Positions 9,905-19,385 of a stretch of DNA of 64,000 nucleotides are shown here, one piece after another. Where the stretch lies: assembly GCA_024229395.1 (NCBI GenBank), contig JAAESM010000037.1, positions 1 to 64,000 of the forward strand, in the 5' to 3' direction. This stretch comes from Planctomycetota bacterium (GTDB taxonomy: Bacteria > Planctomycetota > UBA1135). The notes under the pieces are model-generated. The model was not told the DNA's origin. It saw only the letters and a program-made list of their open reading frames with translations, and did not search any database. The position numbers and the translations under genes were made by a program. Positions within the stretch are counted from its first letter, which is position 1. Every line of letters begins with the position of its first letter.

Positions 9905-10700
9905 CTTCCACTTGCAAGCCGCCGACGGCACTCAGCTGACCGGCTATGAATGGCGTCCAGATGGCGAGCCGACTTGCAATGTCTTGGTGATCCACGGCCA
10001 AGGGGAACATCTTGGTCGCTACGAATATCTCGGCGAGGTCCTTGCCGAGTCTGGTGTGCGCAGCATTGGCGTGGACCTACGTGGTCATGGCATGTCGAAA
10101 GGCAAGCGTGGTCACGTCAAGAAATGGTCGGACTATGTGCAAGATGTCAGCGCAGCTGCAGAAATGCTGCCGGAGACCTTTCCTGTGATCGGCCATTCGA
10201 TGGGCGGCCTGATCGCGCTAAGTTATTCCGCGGCACAACCGCAACGCGTGCGCAACTTAGTACTCAGTGGCCCGCTGATGGGCGTGGCTGTTGCCGCCCC
10301 CGCCTGGAAGACCGCAATGGCCGGAGTCTTGAGCAGAGTATTGCCCGGTCTAAGTTTGGCCAGCGGCATTCCTTTGAACGAGTTATGCACCGATCCAGAA
10401 GCCGTCGCCCTTTATGAAAAGGATGGCTTACGTGTGAAAACCATCACACCGCGGTGGTTCACCGAGATGCAAACTGAGATCGCGCGTATGCGTCGGCAGC
10501 TGCCGAACTTCACGATGCCACTGAGTCTGCATGTTGCGGAGTTGGAAAGCATTGTCGATGCGCAACAGAACGAACTCCTCTACGAAGCCTGGCCAGCTGC
10601 GAAGAAACGTTGGTATTGGCAAGGCGGCATGCATGAAATCCTGCAGGAGCCCTTCCGTCAAGGTGTGGTCGCGGCCATGTTGGAAGACATCCGCGGCTAG
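9894..10700 (+). CDS. Alpha/beta hydrolase (monoacylglycerol lipase-like, serine aminopeptidase S33 type)
   Basis: VLVIHGQGEHLGRYEYL, DLRGHGMSKGKRGH, nucleophile elbow GHSMGG. Confidence 0.92.
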   Translation: MATNFHLQAADGTQLTGYEWRPDGEPTCNVLVIHGQGEHLGRYEYLGEVLAESGVRSIGVDLRGHGMSKGKRGHVKKWSDYVQDVSAAAEMLPETFPVIGHSMGGLIALSYSAAQPQRVRNLVLSGPLMGVAVAAPAWKTAMAGVLSRVLPGLSLASGIPLNELCTDPEAVALYEKDGLRVKTITPRWFTEMQTEIARMRRQLPNFTMPLSLHVAELESIVDAQQNELLYEAWPAAKKRWYWQGGMHEILQEPFRQGVVAAMLEDIRG

Positions 10701-10717
10701 GCGTTGCTCTAGATGCC

Positions 10718-12253
10718 TTATTGCGATTGCACCGCCAATAACTGATTCAGTTCCGCCTGGAAGAGTGCGTTGCCTGGTTCCAGTTCCAAGGCGCGTTGCA
10801 AGTCACGAATGCCACCCTGCACATCCCCTGCTGCGCCACGATAGCCGCCTAACTCGGCGAGCATTGCGGCTTCATCCCACAACTGTTCACTAACCAAGGC
10901 GGCATAGCGACGCACCTCGTGCTGCTTACCGAGCATGGCGCTCAATCGCAGCAAGCCGGTCTGCAACTCCATAGGATGCAACAAGCCGATTCGGTCGACC
11001 AACTCCAAGTGTTGCCATGCATCTTGGGCCGCGACGCGCGCTTGCATGTCGTCGTCGGTGGTCTCCAACAACTTCACTGAGGCCCAACCTTGCGCCTCGT
11101 GGTAACGCACTACCCCAGAATGCACACTGAAGCTCAGGCACAGCAAGGAAATCAATCCGAAGCCCACGCCGGAGCGTTGCAAGCGACCGCCTTTGCGTAA
11201 CACCCATTTTGAGAATCGCACATTCGGCTTGGTGAATAGACGAATGGTGGTGATAGCCATGAAGGCGAAGATGGCGCCAAGACCAAGCGTCATCAAGAAC
11301 GGTCCGACGTTATAGAGACCGCGGAAGATGAATACCGTCGACAGCATGACGCATGCCATGAGGATCTCTTCAGGCCATGAGAAATCAAAGGGCACGCGGA
11401 AGCGCGCCTTCGGCCCGACCGCGGAAGCCATCGATGGATTGCCGAAACCATAATGCGCGGCATCGTTGGGGCAGGCTTCGATGCAATCCAGGTCTTTCAA
11501 GCAAGCTGGATTGACCACGTTGCCATATTCCTGGAACTCCTTCAGCACTTGGATGTTCGAGGTACATGCGGCCGTGCATTTGCCGCACTCCTTGCAGTTG
11601 TCATTGACCCGAATGCGCCCGGGTGCCAAACGGTCCGCCCATCCGAAGATGGCTCCATAAGGACAGCCATAGGTGCAGAAGCTGCGCGAGCCCAAGAAGT
11701 AGACCGCGATGAAGCCGACCACCAAGAAGGTCATCAGGGCCACCCACACTGGCGGCAAGTTGCGCCAGAAGTCGTCGGTCATGAACGATGCCCAGCCTTC
11801 GACATCGCTGTTCATATGCAAGGCCGGCATGGGTTGCCCCTCGCGAAGGCGTGAGATCTGTGGCCACACGAACATATGCACCACTGCCAGGATTGGAACC
11901 CACAGCAGCAGGCGCGAGCGCACAGGTTTGGGCGTGATACCAATCTTGCCAAGCATCCAGTGGCATAGGTCCTGCAGCGCCAAGATGTGGCAGCCCCATG
12001 AGCAGAAGAAGCGCCCGAAGAACATGGTGGCCAACACCGCCGTGAGCATGAACAGAAAGCCCGCAGTGATGATGCCGAGCTCGAGGGTGTACATGAGCTC
12101 GTTCAGCTCCAACGGCGCCAGAGTGGTGCCGTTAAGCTTCCAGTGCGCGATATGAATACCGAACAGGACATGCACCAGCACCAGGGAGATGGCGCGGCGC
12201 TTGCTGTAATTGGGTTTCTTGCGCGGAACGGAGTCAGCTGATGGAGCATTCAT
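10718..12253 (-). CDS. 4Fe-4S membrane protein (NapH/CcoG-like) with C-terminal TPR-like region
   Basis: CSWGCHILALQDLCHW, CTYGCPYGAIFG, CKECGKCTAAC, CLKDLDCIEACP plus TM segments. Confidence 0.88.
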   Translation of the reverse strand: MNAPSADSVPRKKPNYSKRRAISLVLVHVLFGIHIAHWKLNGTTLAPLELNELMYTLELGIITAGFLFMLTAVLATMFFGRFFCSWGCHILALQDLCHWMLGKIGITPKPVRSRLLLWVPILAVVHMFVWPQISRLREGQPMPALHMNSDVEGWASFMTDDFWRNLPPVWVALMTFLVVGFIAVYFLGSRSFCTYGCPYGAIFGWADRLAPGRIRVNDNCKECGKCTAACTSNIQVLKEFQEYGNVVNPACLKDLDCIEACPNDAAHYGFGNPSMASAVGPKARFRVPFDFSWPEEILMACVMLSTVFIFRGLYNVGPFLMTLGLGAIFAFMAITTIRLFTKPNVRFSKWVLRKGGRLQRSGVGFGLISLLCLSFSVHSGVVRYHEAQGWASVKLLETTDDDMQARVAAQDAWQHLELVDRIGLLHPMELQTGLLRLSAMLGKQHEVRRYAALVSEQLWDEAAMLAELGGYRGAAGDVQGGIRDLQRALELEPGNALFQAELNQLLAVQSQ

Positions 12254-12292
12254 TGCTTTTGCAATGATACGCTACAAATGACTCTGTTATTC

Positions 12293-12646
12293 CTAATTCA
12301 AGAAAGGCTTGAAGTAAACCGCCCAGACTGCCACCAAAACCAGCAGACGGGTCAAATAGGCCATCGTCCGCACCTGCTGTGGCTTGCGATAAGCGATACC
12401 GGCCATAGCGGAAAGGCCCAACCAGCAGGCGATTTTGATGAACAAGAAGGTGTGCCAGGTATTGTCGTAGATCTTAGCCACCAAGCCGAAGCCGCCGAAC
12501 AGCATGACAAGGCTCAAGAGACCACTGATAATCATCACCTTGCGGCGGTTTTCGGGCAGCTTAGGGCTGGCGAAGACGAAGAAGGTGTAGCCGACCAGCA
12601 AGAAGGCAGCAGCGACGTGTAGGAAGGAGTAGAGCGTTGGGCTCAT
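12293..12646 (-). CDS. Small integral membrane protein of unknown function
   Basis: 117 aa, about four TM helices. Confidence 0.75.
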   Translation of the reverse strand: MSPTLYSFLHVAAAFLLVGYTFFVFASPKLPENRRKVMIISGLLSLVMLFGGFGLVAKIYDNTWHTFLFIKIACWLGLSAMAGIAYRKPQQVRTMAYLTRLLVLVAVWAVYFKPFLN

Positions 12647-12690
12647 TGCCAGATTTTAGGGGGACAAGATGCGGATTGCATCCGTGAGGT

Positions 12691-12748
12691 ATTTAGGACA
12701 TAAAGGAGCTTAACCAAGCACTGATTCTTGGTCGAGATTGTCCTAAAT
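12691..12748. promoter_or_regulatory. Nested inverted repeat between divergent genes
   Basis: ATTTAGGACA (12691-12700) / TGTCCTAAAT (12739-12748), enclosing ACCAAG (12713-12718) / CTTGGT (12727-12732). Ends 8 nt before the ATG at 12756. Confidence 0.55.
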
Positions 12749-12755
12749 TACGCAA

Positions 12756-13415
12756 ATGGAATCCCTTCTTCAGGAGGCACGTCGGCAGACTTCCGACGCA
12801 GGTGTCGGCGAGTTGCTCGACCGGATCTTGGCAGTGCCACGCTTGCACGCGCGCTTGATTAATAGTCTGTCGCGCATGGAATATGTCGGTGCACGCAAGA
12901 TGGTCAAGGCGCGCCATACCGATTCGATGAACTCCGCTGGCCTGCAGCACCTGCTCGAAGAAGTGGGCCATTCGCTGCGCTTGAAACGTGCTGCCATCAA
13001 GGTCAATGGCGGCAGCGATGAAGGCATTGAGACCTTCTCGGCCGAACATACTTTGGCTGGCGACGCCGGCGAAGGTTATCTGCAAGGCGTGGACCGCGGT
13101 TGCGAAGGACTACTGATGGAGCTGAAACTGCCCGAGCCCAAGCGCAGCGAGGTCAACTACGTGTTGTCGAGCCTGGCAATCGAAGTGCGCGCGGAAGCCT
13201 TCTACCCCATCTATGAGGAAGCGCTGCAACGCGCCGGTGCCCCCTTCAGCGTGCGTTCGATCCTCAGCGATGAGTTGCGCCACCTTGAAGAAATGACCAC
13301 TGCCATCGCCAAGCATTTGCCTGAGGGCGGCGAGAGCATCATCGATGCCGCATTGAAGCTCGAGGACCAATGCTTCCGCGGATGGATTTCCGCAGTGCGG
13401 AAATCACTGGATTAA
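12756..13415 (+). CDS. Ferritin-like (putative diiron four-helix) protein
   Basis: Acidic/His motifs in helical context: SRMEYVGARKM, LLEEVGHS, EVRAEAFYPIYEE, DELRHLEEM. Fold call is inferred. Confidence 0.6.
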   Translation: MESLLQEARRQTSDAGVGELLDRILAVPRLHARLINSLSRMEYVGARKMVKARHTDSMNSAGLQHLLEEVGHSLRLKRAAIKVNGGSDEGIETFSAEHTLAGDAGEGYLQGVDRGCEGLLMELKLPEPKRSEVNYVLSSLAIEVRAEAFYPIYEEALQRAGAPFSVRSILSDELRHLEEMTTAIAKHLPEGGESIIDAALKLEDQCFRGWISAVRKSLD

Positions 13416-13462
13416 TCCACACCCTAGCGAGCAGATTTGCCCATTTGTGGCATACTTGGCAC

Positions 13463-14149
13463 ATGCGCATTGTCCCCCAAGTCATCTTGCTCGCTGCTCT
13501 TAGCGCCTGCGCCACCAAGCCTACGACCCCCACCACGATCAAGCTCTTCAACGGCAATGATCTCACGGGTTGGCATGCCGACGTACCCGATGCCGATAAG
13601 GATCCTGAGATCTCGCCATCGTTCAGTGTTTGGGAAGGACTGCTGCTGAGTAACGGCTCTCCGCAAGGCCACTTGATTTCGGATGAGACCTACAGCAACT
13701 ACGAGTTGATTGTTGAATACCGCTGGCCAGGCAAGGGTGGCAACTGCGGCGTACTGGTCCATGCCTCCAAGCCGCGCATGCTCTATGGCATGTTCCCGCA
13801 ATCGATCGAATGCCAAATGCATGCTGGCAACGCTGGTGATTTCTGGTGCATCGGCGAAGACATCAAGGTTGACAACATGGCCGAGCGTCGTGGTGGTGAT
13901 CCCAGCAACTGGGGTGGTCAAGAAGGGCAGGAGCGCCATATCTGGAACTTGACCGATGATTCCGAGAAGCCGCTGGGTGAATGGAACACCATGCGCATCG
14001 TTTGCAAGGATGACACCATCAACATCTGGGTCAATGGTGATCACGTGATGGCTGGGTACGAGTGCACCGCGACCTCAGGCGCGGTTGCATTACAAGCTGA
14101 AGGCACGCCTTGCGAGTTCCGTCGAGTCGACCTCACACCTCTGCAGTAA
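13463..14149 (+). CDS. Lipoprotein with DUF1080 (3-keto-disaccharide hydrolase) domain
   Basis: Lipobox LSAC; TIKLFNGNDLTGWHAD...; YELIVEYRWPGKGGNCGVLVH; EWNTMRIVCKDDTINIWVNG. Confidence 0.92.
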   Translation: MRIVPQVILLAALSACATKPTTPTTIKLFNGNDLTGWHADVPDADKDPEISPSFSVWEGLLLSNGSPQGHLISDETYSNYELIVEYRWPGKGGNCGVLVHASKPRMLYGMFPQSIECQMHAGNAGDFWCIGEDIKVDNMAERRGGDPSNWGGQEGQERHIWNLTDDSEKPLGEWNTMRIVCKDDTINIWVNGDHVMAGYECTATSGAVALQAEGTPCEFRRVDLTPLQ

Positions 14150-14243
14150 TTTCGCCATTCCAGGCCGATTTCGGCTGTTAATCTGGAAATCTCATGCGAC
14201 GCACTTCGGTGGTGCCGCCCCCCCACTGCTCTTTCATGGAGGC

Positions 14244-15032
14244 ATGATGTTGAGATTTCTTTGCTGCGCGGCTTTTAGCCTAGCTGCGCTCACCCCCACC
14301 GTTGACGCCCAATTGACGGGTTCGACACTAGATGCCGAATGGCATTACCCATCGTTTGGTGCAGTACTCGAAAGCCACACCGTCGTCGTTTCCGCCGGCG
14401 TCGAGCTGCCGAGCACGGCAATCTTCAACGACAGTAAGTTCGATATCGATATCGGTGATGATTGGATTGAGTTCCGCTTCAACGCCGCGTCGAGCTGGAG
14501 TACGACCACTTTCAACGGTTGGTTGTTCCGCGACGCACTTGGTGTGCTGGGACCCTTCGGAGGGTTCACTGTCGATTCCTGGAGTGCTGGCGTCACCGGG
14601 ACAGGTGGCATTGCCACTAGCTTCAATGACGATGAGCTATGGGCAAACTTCGCCGGAATGACAGTCGCTGGAGCTGGTGACTGGATTCGCCTGAAGGTTG
14701 CGCCTGGCGGCCCGGTGCTGAGCATTTCGGGTTTGGTCGCTGGTCAAACGGCTATGATCACCGTCGACAACACCACGCCGAACGGGTCGGTAGGCCTGGC
14801 TTACTCCATGTCCGGCGCAGGTCCCACTACGGTGTTCACCGGTAGCTGCGGCTTCCTGGCAGTGGACCTGAGTGCTCCGATCCGGGTCATCGGCACCTTT
14901 GGCGCGATCGGCACCACCATGAGCCTGAACATGAGTATCCCGCTTGCTGCAAGTGGCCGTTCCGTTTGGGTTCAAGGCTTGGATGTCGGCAGCTGCACCC
15001 TCACAAACGGTCTTGCACTGACCGTCCTGTAA
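14244..15032 (+). CDS. Secreted protein with shared C-terminal module
   Basis: Signal peptide MMLRFLCCAAFSLAALTPTVDAQ. C-terminus LSISGLVAGQTAMITVDNTTPNGSVGLAYSMSGAGP...VWVQGLDVGSCTLTNGLALTVL. Confidence 0.85.
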   Translation: MMLRFLCCAAFSLAALTPTVDAQLTGSTLDAEWHYPSFGAVLESHTVVVSAGVELPSTAIFNDSKFDIDIGDDWIEFRFNAASSWSTTTFNGWLFRDALGVLGPFGGFTVDSWSAGVTGTGGIATSFNDDELWANFAGMTVAGAGDWIRLKVAPGGPVLSISGLVAGQTAMITVDNTTPNGSVGLAYSMSGAGPTTVFTGSCGFLAVDLSAPIRVIGTFGAIGTTMSLNMSIPLAASGRSVWVQGLDVGSCTLTNGLALTVL

Positions 15033-15036
15033 ATGC

Positions 15037-15075
15037 AAAAAAAAAGCAGCCTTCCTCAATCAAGAGGAAGGCTGC
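15037..15075 (-). terminator. Rho-independent terminator for the minus-strand gene 15093-16127
   Basis: GCAGCCTTCCTC-AATCAA-GAGGAAGGCTGC (15046-15075). On the minus strand it is followed by T9 (A-run 15037-15045). Confidence 0.92.
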
Positions 15076-15092
15076 TCGAGCAAGCTAAAGAC

Positions 15093-16127
15093 TTACAGTA
15101 CGAGCTCTGCCAAGGAGTTGGTCAGAGTACTGGTCGAGAGGTCTGCAGCCTGGGTGTAAACGGTGAGGCCAGATGCGCGTCCTGGGACACCAAGGCTCAA
15201 TGCAGCAACACCTGCACCGTCAGCGGTGAGGACTGGCAACTGAGTGATAGGTACACTCATATCGACAGGGCCGAATGGAGTCATGGTAGGACCTGCACCG
15301 GTCAGCGAGTAACCGATCAAGACGCCGCCGCCAGCAGATGCGCCAGAAACGGTCAAGGTTGCCGTACTACCACCAGCGAGGCCGGCAATAGCGTAGGAAG
15401 GACCACTTGGGCCATCGCCCAGATCCCAGTTGTCACACATGGCGTTGTAACCACAGATGCCAACGTCAGTGCCCAAAGTGCCTGCGAAAGCAGCGATGAT
15501 GCCGGAGCTCTCGTAGTGGTATTCGTAAACACCATCGTTGAACTCATCGATGTCGACGTTCATGGTGTCGCCAGCATTCGAGATCGAGAAGCGAACGTGA
15601 CCACCGGTCACTGGAGTGATGGCGAAGAAACCACCGTAGGCACCCAAACCACCAGCTGTGGCGTGGTAGAAGCCAATAAAGTCGTAAATGCCGCCGCCGC
15701 CGTTCGATTGAACCTTGGTCCAGAGCATTTCAGCACCTGCACCCATCACAGCGCCTGAATAGGTCAAGCCTGCTGGGCTTACACCAAGATCAAGCTCAGT
15801 GGTTTGATCTTCGTACGGCGCGGAAACACCTGCGCGTTGAATCCAGTAGTTGCCGCTACCCGAAACGAGCATGTCGCCCGAGATCGAGAACGAACCACCC
15901 ATTTGGGTCCAACCTGCACCAAGGCTAGCGCGGTTGAAATCATCGGAATCGATGGAGCCGGCGTTAAAGACGCCTCCGTATGGAGATGTCGACGCGTTAG
16001 CAAAGCTAACTACCGAATTTTGAGTAGCAGTCTGCGGCCCCATGTGAATTGTGGGGTCTAAGTCCTGCTGGTTAACAGCACCCGCCTGCATAGAAGCGAG
16101 CAAAAGAGAAAGGGGGAGATAGATCAT
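15093..16127 (-). CDS. Secreted protein with shared C-terminal module
   Basis: Signal-like N-terminus. C-terminus AGLAGGSTATLTVSGASAGGGVLIGYSLTGAGPTMTPFGPVDMS...LTNSLAELVL. Confidence 0.88.
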   Translation of the reverse strand: MIYLPLSLLLASMQAGAVNQQDLDPTIHMGPQTATQNSVVSFANASTSPYGGVFNAGSIDSDDFNRASLGAGWTQMGGSFSISGDMLVSGSGNYWIQRAGVSAPYEDQTTELDLGVSPAGLTYSGAVMGAGAEMLWTKVQSNGGGGIYDFIGFYHATAGGLGAYGGFFAITPVTGGHVRFSISNAGDTMNVDIDEFNDGVYEYHYESSGIIAAFAGTLGTDVGICGYNAMCDNWDLGDGPSGPSYAIAGLAGGSTATLTVSGASAGGGVLIGYSLTGAGPTMTPFGPVDMSVPITQLPVLTADGAGVAALSLGVPGRASGLTVYTQAADLSTSTLTNSLAELVL

Positions 16128-16499
16128 GTATTCACCCTAGCGCAACATTTTGCTACGAAATGAAAAAAAAGCAAAAACCTTTTCCAATTGGGGCGCAACT
16201 ATGCTACCAGCTAGGAATGTGTATTTCCTGTCCTAGTCCTACGGTCAGGGCTCAGGGTGCTAGGCCAAGCGAATACTTGATGGGAAAAATATGAGAAGGC
16301 AGATTGGAATGCGGGATGTTGAGGAGTTGGGGCTGTGCTTTTTTTGCTGATTTTTACGACGAAATGCGCTTCTAGGGCCATCTCATTGCAAAATCGTAGC
16401 GTTTCCAAGATTTTCGGGATGTCACCGGGGATTTCCCCAGGGAATTCTGTATGCTCGCAACAGGCCAAATGGCCCAATCGAATCCCTTTCGCTAGAAAC

Positions 16500-17459
16500 A
16501 TGAAAACACTCATCTCTCTCACCATCGCCGGCGCCCTGTTTGCCAGCACCGCTTCCGCCCAGAACGTGGATACCTTTGATAATGGCGCCAACCCGAACGG
16601 TTGGTGGTGGAATGGCTTCGTGCCAATCATGGAACCTGTCGGTGGCAATCCTGGTTGGTGGTACCGCGATAACTTCATCAATGATTTCATTCCTGCCTTG
16701 CGTACTGGCAGTGCAACTGGCCTGTGGGCTGGCGACTACCGCGCCAACGGTGTACACACCATCGCATTTGATGCACAAACCATTACTGGCCCTTCGGCAA
16801 CCCAGCCAATGACCATCGTCTTGAAGGACACCAAAGGCACGCCGAGCGACCCTAACGATGATGACTACGCTTTCTACGTAGACAGCTCCGTTGTGATGCC
16901 ACAAGCTGGTGCCGGTTGGAGCCACTACGAGTTCGATATCCCTAGCCAGTCCACCACCCTGCCTGCAGGTTGGGCTGCCGCAAGTGGCGGATGGTTCACC
17001 CCAGGCTTCACCGCTGGCTACACCTGGGACATGCTGATCCAGAACGTGGATCAGGTCGAGATCTGGATGAACGACCCAACGGCATTCGGCATGTGGTTGG
17101 TATGGGACTGCGGCGTGGACAACATCGAGATCAACAACGCTCCACTCACCCCTGAGTTGGTCTACACCGGCCTCGTCGGTGGTGGTACCACGACCCTCAC
17201 CGTCTCGAACGCAACCGCTGGCGGCAATGTCATTGTGGGCTACTCGCTGGCAGGTGCTGGTCCAACCAACACCCCATACGGCATGGTTGACATGAGCAAC
17301 CCAATCACCGTGTTGCCAACCTTGACTGCAGACGCAGGCGGCGTCGCTAGCTTCAGCAGCGCGATCCCAACTCGCGGAACCGGCTTCACCCTCTACTCGC
17401 AGGGTGTTGACCTTGGCTCCGGCGACCTGACCAACTCGGTCGCAGAGGTCATTCTCTAA
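16500..17459 (+). CDS. Secreted carbohydrate-binding-like protein with shared C-terminal module
   Basis: Signal peptide MKTLISLTIAGALFASTASAQ; N-terminal beta-sandwich-like region; C-terminus GLVGGGTTTLTVSNATAGGNVIVGYSLAGAGPTNTPYG...LTNSVAEVIL. Confidence 0.88.
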   Translation: MKTLISLTIAGALFASTASAQNVDTFDNGANPNGWWWNGFVPIMEPVGGNPGWWYRDNFINDFIPALRTGSATGLWAGDYRANGVHTIAFDAQTITGPSATQPMTIVLKDTKGTPSDPNDDDYAFYVDSSVVMPQAGAGWSHYEFDIPSQSTTLPAGWAAASGGWFTPGFTAGYTWDMLIQNVDQVEIWMNDPTAFGMWLVWDCGVDNIEINNAPLTPELVYTGLVGGGTTTLTVSNATAGGNVIVGYSLAGAGPTNTPYGMVDMSNPITVLPTLTADAGGVASFSSAIPTRGTGFTLYSQGVDLGSGDLTNSVAEVIL

Positions 17460-17481
17460 GACTTAGGGTACTCAAAAAATC

Positions 17482-17517
17482 GAGCGGCCTCCCATCTGGG
17501 AGGCCGCTCTTTTTTTG
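17482..17517 (+). terminator. Rho-independent terminator
   Basis: GAGCGGCCTCCCA-TC-TGGGAGGCCGCTC followed by a T-tract. Confidence 0.95.
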
Positions 17518-17529
17518 CACTGGGAGCAC

Positions 17530-19299
17530 TCACTTCACCGACGTCAACCAGGCCTTACGGATCCGATTCTGCTTTTCAGTGGCGTCTTCACGCACCTTCA
17601 ACGAAGCAGTCACGCTGGTATTCGCCGTCAAGGTCACATCAAGTTCACGCTCCACACCATCTTCTTCTAGAGTCAAGGTGACCACCTCACCTGGTTGGTG
17701 CTTCTTGAGGAAACTCTTGGCATTGGTGAACTCTTCACCATTCACCGCCACAAGGATCTCGCCAGCGACCGGTTCCTTGGATGGCACCATGATCCGTGCA
17801 CGTCGGCCAGAGATGCGATTGCCACGAATCGCGAACGGGAAGGAGCAAGGAGTGACGTCTTCACTGTACTCAATACCCGCATAGGCGAAGTATTCGGCCA
17901 ATGGCGGATCAACAGTGCCATAGACATGGCGCGCGAAGAACTCCGAGAAGTCATAGTTGCTCAGTGCGGTGCATGCACGCTCGACATCTCCTTCTGCAAA
18001 GCCGACATTCTTCTCGGCGAACCAGCGGTTGAAGAAACGCATGACGTCGTTCAGTGACTTGCTGTTGTCGGTCTCATGACGAATCTTCAAGTCGATCAGG
18101 GCGCCAAGCATCTCGCCCTTGGCGTAGTAGTCGACGCGCGGCTCGGTCTCACTGGAGCTACGGTGCCAAACATTACGACTTGCCCAGAACACCGAGTGCT
18201 CCAAGCGGCGCATCTTGCTCTGCTCACGCGAAATGAAGCGTGCCATCAAGTTCAGGAACTCTTCTTCCGTGAGGATTCCGGTGCGTACTAGGGTCAGGTC
18301 GCCGAAGTACGACGTCCATCCCTCGGAGACCCACAGGTTGCCGGTGTAGTTCTCATGCTCGTATTCAAAAGGTCCAAGCACATCCGGGCGGATTCGCTTG
18401 ACGTTCCAAGTATGGAAAAACTCATGCGAAGTGACGGAGGCGCCTGCTTCTGGATTTTGCCGCTGACTAGCTGCACGTAAACCGATCGATGTGGAGTTCA
18501 AATGCTCCAATCCCCCGCCACCTGGCAACGTGAACAGGAATACATAGTTCGGGAATGGATAACTTCCGAACAGCTCGCCTTGATTGATTACGATCAGCCT
18601 GACCAGCTCGACGAAGGCCTCGATGTCGAAATCATAGACTTGACTGTTGGTGAAGAACACACAACGGAAAGGAGTGCCGTTAACCTCAAAGCCACGTTCT
18701 TCAAAGAGTCCAAGAATGGTCGGGGCGTCGGCGAAGGTGTCATAGTCGCGCGCATGAAAGACCATCGGATCTTCGGTGGTCAACAAGCCGTTGGCGACTT
18801 GCCATTGCGCTGGCAGTGCGTAAGTGGCCGTCACGGGAACCAACTTGGAGCCTTCCACATAAAGATAAGTATCGGTACCACCGATCCGTAGCCCCGTCAC
18901 TTCGGCATCTGGATTCGCTGAGCGGCCACGTCCGCGCGAACTCGGCAAGCGGTAAGAAATCCTCACCGTGGAATGACCTTCGGTAGCGATGCTCCAAGTC
19001 TGGTGATCCATCTGCAACACTTCCAAAACCGCACCGTCAGCATCTGTGGCGCGCAAGTCCTGGACACGCTTACCGAACTGCCCAATGTAGTAGGTGCCAG
19101 GCATCCAGTTCGGCATGGCCACATGTAAGCGTGGGCGTTGCAGGTTCTGCACATCGATGTCGATCTCAAAACTTTTCAAGTCCTCGGAGACCGTCGTGGT
19201 GTAGGCGATCTCAAGTGGCGTCATGTCATCGCGATTGGTTTGCGCGAAGGCCGACGTGGTTGCCAAGAGAACCAAGAGGATGGGTAGTAGCTGTTTCAT
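17530..19299 (-). CDS. M61 family metallopeptidase (glycyl aminopeptidase-like) with C-terminal PDZ-like domain
   Basis: SVTSHEFFHTWNVKRIRP (HEFFH), WVSEGWTSYFGDL. C-terminal GEILVAVNGEEFTNAKSFLKKHQPGEVVTLTL. Start MKQLLPILLVLLATTSAFAQ. Confidence 0.92.
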   Translation of the reverse strand: MKQLLPILLVLLATTSAFAQTNRDDMTPLEIAYTTTVSEDLKSFEIDIDVQNLQRPRLHVAMPNWMPGTYYIGQFGKRVQDLRATDADGAVLEVLQMDHQTWSIATEGHSTVRISYRLPSSRGRGRSANPDAEVTGLRIGGTDTYLYVEGSKLVPVTATYALPAQWQVANGLLTTEDPMVFHARDYDTFADAPTILGLFEERGFEVNGTPFRCVFFTNSQVYDFDIEAFVELVRLIVINQGELFGSYPFPNYVFLFTLPGGGGLEHLNSTSIGLRAASQRQNPEAGASVTSHEFFHTWNVKRIRPDVLGPFEYEHENYTGNLWVSEGWTSYFGDLTLVRTGILTEEEFLNLMARFISREQSKMRRLEHSVFWASRNVWHRSSSETEPRVDYYAKGEMLGALIDLKIRHETDNSKSLNDVMRFFNRWFAEKNVGFAEGDVERACTALSNYDFSEFFARHVYGTVDPPLAEYFAYAGIEYSEDVTPCSFPFAIRGNRISGRRARIMVPSKEPVAGEILVAVNGEEFTNAKSFLKKHQPGEVVTLTLEEDGVERELDVTLTANTSVTASLKVREDATEKQNRIRKAWLTSVK

Positions 19300-19385
19300 G
19301 TAAGGCGTGTGGCAGGAGAAGGTGAACGGCTGCCATCCTACCCCGGTCTGCCAGGAAAGCAGGTACGTGATATGGTTCATTCACC

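Noticed and set aside
15033-15758. 241-aa plus-strand ORF starting right after gene 14244-15032
   Set aside because: Starts inside the terminator hairpin and is antisense to the secreted gene 15093-16127. Composition is non-protein-like.
16211-16690. 159-aa minus-strand ORF in the intergenic leader of 16500-17459
   Set aside because: Overlaps the start of a clear signal-peptide gene. No domains.
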